Source: Nitrosomonas sp. (lineage in GTDB: Bacteria > Pseudomonadota > Gammaproteobacteria > Burkholderiales > Nitrosomonadaceae). From it: a DNA stretch of 8,199 nucleotides. Shown here one piece after another: positions 1 to 5,502 of the stretch (position 1 is its first letter; the number at the start of each line of letters is the position of its first letter). Location: positions 1 through 8,199 of the forward strand of contig DOOY01000002.1 in assembly GCA_003514765.1 (NCBI GenBank). The letters are read 5' to 3'. The notes beneath the pieces were generated by a model. The model saw only the letters and a list, made by a program, of their open reading frames with translations. It was not told the origin of the DNA and did not search any database. The translations under genes were made by a program, and so were the position numbers.

Positions 1-36
1 GCAATAGTATTTCATTAACCTGTTGTCAGCAGCAAA

Positions 37-65
37 GGAATGATTAAATGTAGGGAATGATTAAA
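37..65. repeat. 12-bp direct repeat at the end of cysB
   Basis: The 12-mer ggaatgattaaa occurs at 37-48 and again at 54-65, an offset of 17 bases. The second copy contains the cysB stop codon (61-63 on the minus strand) and the first lies just downstream of the gene. It looks like a small slippage duplication. No G/C-rich hairpin with a T-tract, as in a rho-independent terminator, is visible in the 60 bases after the cysB stop. Confidence 0.7.
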
Positions 66-990
66 CTGTGTGATTTTTTAATTTCGTTTGAATGTTGATG
101 CGGTTCAGATGCGGTGCAAACATTTCGATAAAATCAAAGACAAATCGCTGTAAATAGCTGTTGCGGCTAATCCCGATACGCGTTGTGCTGGGCTCGAATA
201 GGTGACTTGCATCGATTGCGCGAAGCTGTTTATCCCGCTGTGGATCGAAAGCCATTTTTGCCAGTATGCCGATACCTAGACCGAGTTCCACATAAGTTTT
301 TATCACATCAGAGTCGATTGCAGTTAAAACGACATTAGGCGTCAATCCTTTTTTCTCAAATGCCTGATTTATTTTTGAGCGGCCGGTAAAGGCAAAGTCA
401 TAAGTAATAACAGGATACCGGCTGATCGCTTCCAGTGTGAGGACTTTTTCATTGAGTAAGGGGTGATCGGGTGGTACGACAACACACCGGTTCCATTGAT
501 AGCATGGCAGCATGATTAATTCTTGAAAATGTTCGATCGCCTCGGTTGCAATGGCGATATCTGCCTCGCCGGAAGTAACCAGCGATGAAATTTGAACGGG
601 GCTACCTTGACGCAAAATGAGCCGGATTTTTGGGTGAAGCGCTGTGAAACGCTTGATTACCGGCGGCAGCGCGTAGCGCGCCTGGGTATGTGTGGTGGCG
701 ATGGTCAATGTCCCGCCGCCTTCATGTGTATATTCCTGTGCGGCTTTTTTCAGATTCTCGGCTTCCTGTAATACTTTGCGCGCGATTTGAATAATGATTT
801 GCCCGGGTGGTGTTACTTGAATTAGCCGTTTTCCATTTCGAATAAATATAGGCACGCCCAGTTCATCTTCGAGTAGTTGTATCTGCTTACTAATTGCAGG
901 TTGGGACGTGTGTAATTTTTGCGCGGCCTTTGACAAATTGAGTTTCTGATTTTCGGCTTCGCAGAGGTAACGTAACTGTTGTAGTTTCAT
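61..990 (-). CDS. cysB: LysR-family transcriptional regulator, CysB type
   Basis: This is the expected activator of sulfate assimilation genes; in the family it binds DNA as a tetramer and responds to O-acetylserine or N-acetylserine. The 309-residue product opens with MKLQQLRY, as enteric CysB does. A winged helix-turn-helix lies at about residues 18-45 (AAQKLHTSQPAISKQ). The effector pocket segment TTHTQARYALP falls at 99-109, placing Thr100, Thr102 and Gln103 where CysB contacts its ligand. MLPCYQWNR and FTGRS, also typical of CysB and Cbl, follow in the effector domain. I chose the ATG at 990; a TTG at 996 extends the frame by two codons but matches the family less well. No clear Shine-Dalgarno is seen. 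The C-terminus is about 15 residues shorter than in enteric CysB. It is transcribed divergently from the permease. The paralogue Cbl is an alternative, but the context favours CysB. Confidence 0.93.
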   Translation of the reverse strand: MKLQQLRYLCEAENQKLNLSKAAQKLHTSQPAISKQIQLLEDELGVPIFIRNGKRLIQVTPPGQIIIQIARKVLQEAENLKKAAQEYTHEGGGTLTIATTHTQARYALPPVIKRFTALHPKIRLILRQGSPVQISSLVTSGEADIAIATEAIEHFQELIMLPCYQWNRCVVVPPDHPLLNEKVLTLEAISRYPVITYDFAFTGRSKINQAFEKKGLTPNVVLTAIDSDVIKTYVELGLGIGILAKMAFDPQRDKQLRAIDASHLFEPSTTRIGISRNSYLQRFVFDFIEMFAPHLNRINIQTKLKNHTV

Positions 991-1112
991 ATTCAATTCA
1001 TTAAAATAATATTTAGTTATAACAATCTAACATAATATTATTTTGAATTATATAGAGAAGTTGTTATTATGCCGCCTTCCCAAAATTTCGAAAATAATAA
1101 TTAGGAAAATTA
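991..1112. promoter_or_regulatory. Divergent cysB/permease control region with AT-rich inverted repeat
   Basis: This 122-base, very AT-rich region separates two divergent genes. It contains a perfect 11-bp inverted repeat, aaaataatatt at 1003-1013 and its complement at 1034-1044, with a 20-bp spacer. The 8-bp palindrome gttataac (1016-1023) lies within the spacer, flanked by ttag (1013-1016) and ctaa (1027-1030). LysR-type regulators usually bind such AT-rich dyads next to their own divergently transcribed gene, so this is the best candidate for CysB binding and autoregulation. A possible permease promoter is tttgaa (1042-1047), 17 bases, then tattat (1065-1070). The operator and promoter calls are inference; the repeats are directly visible. 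Confidence 0.45.
1103..1108 (+). promoter_or_regulatory. Ribosome binding site of the permease gene
   Basis: The sequence aggaaa ends four bases before the ATG at 1113. This supports that start over longer overlapping open frames beginning near 1043. Confidence 0.6.
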
Positions 1113-1889
1113 ATGGAATGGGGTTATACGTTATCGGGGCTGGTCGTTGGTTTTATCGTCGGTGTGACCGGCGTTGGCGGCGGTTCCTTGATGACGCCGC
1201 TATTGATTATGGTATTTGGTATTTCACCGGCTACCGCGGTTGGAACGGATTTGCTTTATGCTGCCTTGACGAAAGCTGGCGGCGCCTGGGTGCATGGCCG
1301 CCAGAAAACAGTGAACTGGAGATTGGTCGGGCACCTGGCGCTGGGCAGCGTGCCGGCGGCTTTTGTCACAATTTTGATTTTAAATGTAATCAGTGTAGAT
1401 AATGCGCTTTTTTCCAATCTGATAACCAGCACACTCGGTATTGCGTTGATTTTAACTGCGATGGCGCTATTATTTCGACAGCAATTAACGCGCTTGGGCA
1501 GGGCGCACTTTGGTTTTTTGGTAGAATGGCGGGACCGGCATATTGTATCTGCTACGGTTATTACGGGCTTTGTCCTGGGCGTACTTGTCACCATCTCATC
1601 AGTCGGTGCGGGCGCGTTGGGTATGGTCGTATTATTCATGCTATATCCCCGTCTTCCGGCGGTAACTCTGGTGGGTAGCGATATTGCCCATGCCGTGCCA
1701 TTGACGCTGGTGGCGGGCTTGGGTCATGCCTACATGGGTACGGTGGACTATAGCTTGCTGGCAAGCTTGTTGGTGGGCTCTCTGCCAGGCATATATTTAG
1801 GAAGCCATGTCAGTAAACGCATACCGGATCGTTTGTTGCGCCCGGTGTTGTCGACAGTGCTTATTGTGATTGGTATCAAGTTAATTTGA
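1113..1889 (+). CDS. TauE/SafE (TSUP) family membrane permease, probable sulfate/sulfite transporter
   Basis: This 258-residue inner-membrane protein is almost wholly hydrophobic, with about eight predicted membrane segments (roughly 5-35, 38-60, 70-91, 100-121, 144-177, 180-205, 212-230 and 240-258). The family signature GVTGVGGGSLMTPLL is at 17-31. The two-fold internal repeat typical of TSUP proteins is visible: GISPATAVGTDLLYAALTK (36-54) corresponds to LPAVTLVGSDIAHAVPLTL (181-199). Family members export sulfite, sulfoacetate or related anions, or import sulfate; the TSUP permease called CysZ in the corynebacterial cysIXHDNYZ cluster is assigned to sulfate import. No cysTWA/sbp sulfate ABC transporter is in the window, so import is attractive here, but direction and substrate cannot be read from sequence. 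It is divergent from cysB, so CysB control is likely. A 196-base gap separates it from the next gene. Confidence 0.85.
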   Translation: MEWGYTLSGLVVGFIVGVTGVGGGSLMTPLLIMVFGISPATAVGTDLLYAALTKAGGAWVHGRQKTVNWRLVGHLALGSVPAAFVTILILNVISVDNALFSNLITSTLGIALILTAMALLFRQQLTRLGRAHFGFLVEWRDRHIVSATVITGFVLGVLVTISSVGAGALGMVVLFMLYPRLPAVTLVGSDIAHAVPLTLVAGLGHAYMGTVDYSLLASLLVGSLPGIYLGSHVSKRIPDRLLRPVLSTVLIVIGIKLI

Positions 1890-1917
1890 TAGTAATGCCA
1901 CGCAGTTTAAAAGCGCA

Positions 1918-1935
1918 ATACACATGAAAGTGTAT
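1918..1935. repeat. 6-bp inverted repeat upstream of a TATAAT box
   Basis: The arms atacac (1918-1923) and gtgtat (1930-1935) are perfectly complementary around the six-base loop atgaaa. The right arm is followed within 15 bases by a consensus TATAAT. It could be a weak terminator hairpin for the permease transcript, although the downstream tract is interrupted (ttgtttta), or an operator lying over the -35 region of the next promoter. I cannot decide between these. Confidence 0.4.
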
Positions 1936-1954
1936 GCCACAGTTGTTTTATAAT
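1925..1954 (+). promoter_or_regulatory. Candidate promoter for the 76-residue ORF and cysI
   Basis: A perfect -10 hexamer TATAAT stands at 1949-1954. The -35 position is poor (tgaaag at 1925-1930, 18-base spacing), as expected of an activator-dependent promoter such as those used by CysB. Initiation near 1961 would give a leader of about 125 bases before the ATG at 2086. A second candidate, ttgagc (1983-1988) with aataat (2007-2012) at 18-base spacing, lies further down. Neither is proven. Confidence 0.4.
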
Positions 1955-1963
1955 TGGTTAAAA

Positions 1964-2006
1964 AAGTCTGAATCAGGAAGACTTGAGCGCGATGAAGTCT
2001 GTTCAG
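1964..2006. repeat. Direct repeat with an inverted copy between, in the leader of the small ORF
   Basis: The sequence aagtctgaatcag (1964-1976) recurs as aagtctgttcag (1995-2006), start to start 31 bases, about three helical turns. Between them agactt (1979-1984) is the exact reverse complement of aagtct. The middle element can therefore pair with either flank, forming hairpins 1964-1984 (9-base loop) or 1979-2000 (10-base loop), which exclude each other. This could be a pair of protein-binding half-sites on one DNA face, or an alternative-pairing leader RNA. No open frame crosses it convincingly. Confidence 0.55.
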
Positions 2007-2070
2007 AATAATAAAATTAAGCATGATTTTGAGTAACTTTAGCGATTTTCAAGATCAATAAGTACGAAAC

Positions 2071-2076
2071 AAAGGA
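2071..2076 (+). promoter_or_regulatory. Ribosome binding site of the 76-residue ORF
   Basis: AAAGGA lies nine bases before the ATG at 2086. It overlaps the spacing expected for that ATG and not for the in-frame TTG at 2077, so it decides the start. Confidence 0.65.
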
Positions 2077-2085
2077 TTGATTTTT

Positions 2086-2316
2086 ATGAGTACAAATGTA
2101 GAAAATAAACCGAAACAGGTTACCTGGTTTAATGGTTGTGGCGGGCGGATTGGTATTGTAGTAGGTGAGAAGGGTGATTTTGCATACATCGGCATGGCAT
2201 TAAGACATGATGAAGACGATGATGTTGATCATATCATGAAGTATGGCGCCAAGTTCCCGTTGGATGCTGCATTGCTGCTACCTGTTTCCAAAGATTACAC
2301 CAAAGCTGAATCTTGA
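2086..2316 (+). CDS. Unrecognised small soluble protein (76 aa) upstream of cysI
   Basis: I do not recognise this family. The start is ATG 2086, which has a good ribosome binding site; a TTG at 2077 would add three residues. The product is soluble-looking, with no signal peptide or membrane segment. It begins with a polar tail (1-10), then VTWFNGCGGRIGIVVGEKG (12-30) with strand-like stretches around a Gly-rich turn, then FAYIGMALRH (32-41). A strongly acidic run with DEDDDVD (42-48) follows, and the chain ends with KFPLDAALLLP (56-66) and a charged tail. There is a single cysteine, Cys18, so it is not a ferredoxin, although a small gene (cysX) accompanies cysI in corynebacteria. It sits on the same strand as cysI, 119 bases upstream, and may share its transcript. 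Its codon use resembles that of its neighbours. A role in sulfite reduction or sulfur sensing is only guilt by association. Confidence 0.75.
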   Translation: MSTNVENKPKQVTWFNGCGGRIGIVVGEKGDFAYIGMALRHDEDDDVDHIMKYGAKFPLDAALLLPVSKDYTKAES

Positions 2317-2435
2317 ATCGTCAATCGAAAGAAATTGCTGTATTTGATAGACATTTCTGTTGGAATACGGTAGATGCCAGAACAATCTGGGTGGCCTGAA
2401 TAGCAGGTGGGAAGAATAAACGGAGGTTATAAATT
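2317..2435 (+). promoter_or_regulatory. Leader between the 76-residue ORF and cysI
   Basis: This 119-base spacer contains a small perfect hairpin, ccaga-acaa-tctgg (2377-2390), and a strong ribosome binding site GGAGG (2422-2426), nine bases before the cysI ATG at 2436. A weak promoter-like pair, ttgata (2344-2349) and tacggt (2366-2371), could give cysI its own start. No T-tract follows the hairpin, so read-through from the upstream small gene seems likely. I recognise no known riboswitch. Confidence 0.4.
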
Positions 2436-4184
2436 ATGTATTGCTACGATGAGTATGATCAAAAAATTGTTGATGAACGTGTTGCGCAATACCGCGATCA
2501 AGTACGCCGGCGTTTGGGAAACGAGCTGACCGAAACAGAATTTCTGCCGCTCAGATTGCAAAATGGACTGTACATGCAAGTACATGCTTATATGCTGCGT
2601 ATTGCGGTGCCCTATGGCATGATTTCATCAAGGCAGATGCGGATGTTTGCGCACATTGCGCGTAAATATGACCGTGGTTATGGTCACTTTACCACGCGTC
2701 AAAATATCCAGTTCAACTGGATTAATCTCGAAGATACCCCCGATATTCTGGCGGATCTGGCTTCTGTACAAATGCATGCCATTCAGACATCCGGTAATTG
2801 CATACGCAATATTACTTCGGATGAATATGCCGGTGTGGCGCAGGATGAAGTGGTCGATCCGCGTCCCTTTGCCGAAATTCTGCGTCAATGGAGTACTTTT
2901 CATCCGGAATTTGCCTATTTGCCGCGTAAATTCAAAATTGCCATCAGTGGCGGCAAAGAGGATCGTGCCGCTATTCTTGCGCATGATATCGGTTTATCCG
3001 TTACTAAAAATGCACAGGGTGAAGTGGGCTTTCGGGTTCTGGTCGGCGGCGGTCTTGGGCGCACACCGATTGTTGGCAACGAGATATGTAAATTTGTGCC
3101 GTGGCAGCATATTCTGACCTATGTCGAATCGATATTGCGAATCTACAATCAGTTCGGTCGGCGCGATAATAAATTCAAAGCACGTATCAAAATTCTGGTG
3201 AAGGCTTTAGGAATTGATGAATTCAGGCGCTTGGTCGAGGCAGACTGGGCTGATCTCAAAGACGGACCGGGTACGCTGACTGCTGAGGAAGTGGCGCGTG
3301 TGGCAAGTTTTTTTACCGACCCGGATTATGAAACGCTGCCCGACCATGATTCAAAGCTGAATGAATTCAAAGCGGATAACCGTAATTTTTCCAACTGGAT
3401 GTTACGCAATGTGAAACCGCATCGTGTGCCGGGCTATGCGATCGCCGTCTTGTCCGTAAAAAAACCGGGCAATGCGCCGGGTGATGTAACCGATGTGCAA
3501 ATGGATGCGATTGCAGACTTGGCGGATCGATATAGTTTCGGCGAAATGCGTATCACGCATAAACAGAATGTTGTTTTTGCGGATGTCAAACAATCCGATT
3601 TGATTGATCTCTGGCAGGAAATCAATAAACTGGAGCTGGCTTCGCCGAATATTGGTCTGTTGACAGATATGATAAGCTGTCCGGGTGCGGAATTCTGTAC
3701 ATTGGCGAATGCACGTTCCATACCGCTAGCCAAGCTGATTGCCGAACGTTTTGAGAGTATTGATTTCCAGCATGATATCGGTGAAATAACGCTGAATATA
3801 TCCGGTTGTATGAATGCGTGCGGGCAGAATCATATCGGGAATATCGGCGTGACCGGCGTTGAAAAAAAGAATCACGAGGAATGGTATCAGATATCGATTG
3901 GCGGTGCTGAAGGTAACGATTGTTCTATCGGTAAAATTCTGGGACCTTCGTTTACTTTTTATCAGGTTCCTCAGGCAATCGAACGAATTCTGCAGGTTTA
4001 TCTGCGCGAACGAATCGACGAAGGTGAACGTTTTATCGATACGGTGCGCCGGATCGGACATCAACCGTTTAAGGAGCATGTTTATGCGGTGGATTATGAG
4101 GATGAACCGGTGCAAGGCAGTTCTGACGACAAATCTGTGGCACCTGCAGAATATGTGGTTCCTTTTTATTCTCCAAGGTTTTAA
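2436..4184 (+). CDS. cysI: Assimilatory sulfite reductase, siroheme/[4Fe-4S] hemoprotein
   Basis: This cytoplasmic enzyme carries out the six-electron reduction of sulfite to sulfide. The 582-residue chain has the two-fold ferredoxin-like/siroheme layout of the nitrite/sulfite reductase family. The four cluster ligands are Cys415 and Cys421 (SCPGAEFC) and Cys458 and Cys462 (SGCMNACG), in the CX5C...CX3C pattern. The basic residues that hold siroheme and sulfite are present: Arg88 (FTTRQNIQF), Arg124 (NCIRNI), and Lys165 and Lys167 (PRKFKIAISGG), matching Arg83, Arg153, Lys215 and Lys217 of the Escherichia coli enzyme. No flavoprotein partner gene (cysJ) is nearby, so ferredoxin or a similar donor is probable. 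ATG 2436 follows GGAGG at a good distance. DUF934 starts 5 bases after the stop. A nitrite reductase is the main alternative by fold, but the cysH/cysDN context favours sulfite. Confidence 0.93.
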   Translation: MYCYDEYDQKIVDERVAQYRDQVRRRLGNELTETEFLPLRLQNGLYMQVHAYMLRIAVPYGMISSRQMRMFAHIARKYDRGYGHFTTRQNIQFNWINLEDTPDILADLASVQMHAIQTSGNCIRNITSDEYAGVAQDEVVDPRPFAEILRQWSTFHPEFAYLPRKFKIAISGGKEDRAAILAHDIGLSVTKNAQGEVGFRVLVGGGLGRTPIVGNEICKFVPWQHILTYVESILRIYNQFGRRDNKFKARIKILVKALGIDEFRRLVEADWADLKDGPGTLTAEEVARVASFFTDPDYETLPDHDSKLNEFKADNRNFSNWMLRNVKPHRVPGYAIAVLSVKKPGNAPGDVTDVQMDAIADLADRYSFGEMRITHKQNVVFADVKQSDLIDLWQEINKLELASPNIGLLTDMISCPGAEFCTLANARSIPLAKLIAERFESIDFQHDIGEITLNISGCMNACGQNHIGNIGVTGVEKKNHEEWYQISIGGAEGNDCSIGKILGPSFTFYQVPQAIERILQVYLRERIDEGERFIDTVRRIGHQPFKEHVYAVDYEDEPVQGSSDDKSVAPAEYVVPFYSPRF

Positions 4185-4189
4185 TCACA

Positions 4190-4711
4190 ATGATTATAAA
4201 AAATAAAACACTCGTGGAAGATGACTGGCAGGTTTTGCGGCTAAGCGATCAGGAAACGGCAGAAAAGGTTACTGTGCTGAATGGCAAAGTGATCGTGCCG
4301 CTTAAAGTCTGGCTGGCGCAGCGTGACCAATTGCAGCAGCGTGGTGAATTGGGCGTTTGGTTTGCCAGTGATGAACGGCCTGAAGATTTGAAGGGAGACG
4401 TACATAAATTTCAAGTTATTGCAGTAGACTTTCCAAAATTTTCAGATGGGCGTGGCTACTCGATTGCCTATAATTTGAGAGCGCGTCTCGGGTATGCCGG
4501 TGAATTAAGGGCTATAGGCGATGTTTTGCGTGATCAACTTTTTTATATGCAACGTGTTGGCTTTGATGCATTTGCGCCACGGGCGGATCGTGATATTCAT
4601 GACGCATTAAAAGGATTTGAAGATTTCTCTGAAGTCTACCAAACTTCTTTTGACCAGAAACAACCGCTGTTCAGACGTGTTCAGCGGCAGAGCAAGTCCT
4701 CTCTGGTATAG
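4190..4711 (+). CDS. DUF934 family protein, accessory to sulfite reduction
   Basis: This 173-residue protein is of the DUF934 family (COG3749, annotated as an oxidoreductase probably involved in sulfite reduction), whose biochemical role I do not know to be established. The family core is clear: FPKFSDGRGYSIAYNLR at 81-97 and GELRAIGDVLRDQLFYMQR at 104-122, followed by GFDAF (124-128). The N-terminal 80 residues look like alternating strands and helices, with NGKVIVPLKVWLAQR at 31-45. There is no cysteine anywhere in the chain, so it cannot bind an Fe-S cluster through cysteine. It starts 5 bases after cysI and ends 3 bases before cysH. Its ribosome binding site (aagg, 4175-4178) lies inside the end of cysI, so translational coupling is likely. 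The tight packing suggests it works with CysI or CysH, perhaps in assembly or electron delivery, but this is inference. Confidence 0.9.
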   Translation: MIIKNKTLVEDDWQVLRLSDQETAEKVTVLNGKVIVPLKVWLAQRDQLQQRGELGVWFASDERPEDLKGDVHKFQVIAVDFPKFSDGRGYSIAYNLRARLGYAGELRAIGDVLRDQLFYMQRVGFDAFAPRADRDIHDALKGFEDFSEVYQTSFDQKQPLFRRVQRQSKSSLV

Positions 4712-4714
4712 CAA

Positions 4715-5422
4715 ATGGCTGAAAATGAGGATTTAACACAAAAAATTGCGGAGGTTGTTTCAGTGCTCACTGAAACCGTGCATGATTATGCGCCGGTGGC
4801 ATTTGCCAACAGTCTGGGTGCAGAGGATATGGTACTGACCGATCTGATTGACCGCCACAAGCTTGATGTTGAAATGTTTAGTCTGGATACCGGGCGTTTG
4901 CCTCAAGAAACCTATGATTTGATGCAGACAGTACGTGATCGTTATCAAACCCCTCTGCGTATTTATTTTCCGAATGTCAAACAGGTCGAAGCATATGTGG
5001 CAAAGAATGGCGTAAATGGTTTTTATGAAAGCATCGAATTACGCAAGGCTTGTTGTCATATACGTAAAGTTGAACCATTGCGCCGCGCTTTATATGGCAA
5101 GCGTGCCTGGGTAACGGGTATCCGGCGCGAGCAGGCAGCTACGCGTGTGGATCTGAAGGTGTCGACTTACGATATCGAAAACCGCATGCAAAAGGTGAAT
5201 CCGTTGCTTGAATGGACGCATGATGATGTATGGGATTACCTCAGAAAATATGAAGTGCCTTATAACAAACTGCATGATCATTTTTATCCCAGTATAGGTT
5301 GTGCGCCTTGTACCCGCGCAATTACGCCGGGTGAAGATATCCGTTCAGGACGCTGGTGGTGGGAAACGCCGGAAAATAAAGAGTGTGGTTTGCATACAAA
5401 TAATGTTATTCCACTGAAATAA
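4715..5422 (+). CDS. cysH: Adenylyl-sulfate (APS) reductase, [4Fe-4S] type
   Basis: The enzyme reduces adenosine 5'-phosphosulfate to sulfite and AMP, using thioredoxin or an equivalent. The 235-residue protein has the nucleotide-binding loop NSLGAEDMVL at 32-41 and the core TGIRREQAATR at 134-144. It carries the cluster cysteine pairs Cys113/Cys114 (KACCHIRKVEPL) and Cys196/Cys199 (SIGCAPCTRAI). The C-terminal KECGLH supplies the catalytic Cys224. Four extra cysteines plus GRWWWE (212-217) mark the APS-using bacterial and plant-like group, as opposed to cluster-free PAPS reductases such as that of Escherichia coli. This agrees with the lack of an APS kinase gene here. The ATG at 4715 lies 3 bases after the DUF934 stop and has no obvious Shine-Dalgarno, which implies translational coupling. 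An 80-base gap with a hairpin separates it from cysD. Confidence 0.94.
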   Translation: MAENEDLTQKIAEVVSVLTETVHDYAPVAFANSLGAEDMVLTDLIDRHKLDVEMFSLDTGRLPQETYDLMQTVRDRYQTPLRIYFPNVKQVEAYVAKNGVNGFYESIELRKACCHIRKVEPLRRALYGKRAWVTGIRREQAATRVDLKVSTYDIENRMQKVNPLLEWTHDDVWDYLRKYEVPYNKLHDHFYPSIGCAPCTRAITPGEDIRSGRWWWETPENKECGLHTNNVIPLK

Positions 5423-5502
5423 AAATATAACATGCGAATAATGACAGTGTTATCAGCAGATAACGATGTCTGTTGATGTTTTAGCGAGTAGAGAGAAAAT
5501 GT
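5423..5502 (+). other. cysH-cysD spacer with a perfect hairpin
   Basis: A perfect 6-bp stem, gttatc (5449-5454) with gataac (5459-5464), closes the tetraloop agca. Flanking acag (5444-5447) and ctgt (5470-5473) can extend it across an asymmetric bulge. No T-tract follows, so it is not a typical terminator; a processing or stability element between the cysH and cysD parts of the message is possible. The cysD ribosome binding site is gagag (5491-5495). The overlapping string ATGTATGAGTAA (5499-5510) also encodes a three-codon frame, out of register with the cysD ATG at 5503. Confidence 0.45.

Noticed and set aside
994..996. TTG start extending cysB by two residues
   Set aside because: CysB proteins begin MKLQQLRY, which corresponds to ATG 990, and no ribosome binding site supports the TTG.
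1043..1402. 119-codon plus-strand open frame overlapping the permease start
   Set aside because: It lacks a ribosome binding site at its start, is rich in Arg, Trp and Cys as expected of a shifted frame, and overlaps a clear TSUP gene.
1256..1639. 127-codon minus-strand open frame inside the permease gene
   Set aside because: It is antisense to a well-supported membrane protein gene and shows no recognisable domain or start signal.
2077..2085. TTG start extending the small ORF by three residues
   Set aside because: The AAAGGA site ends directly before this TTG, leaving no spacing, while ATG 2086 has the correct nine bases.
3726..4115. 129-codon minus-strand frame inside cysI
   Set aside because: It is antisense to the conserved Fe-S region of cysI and has no domain resemblance.
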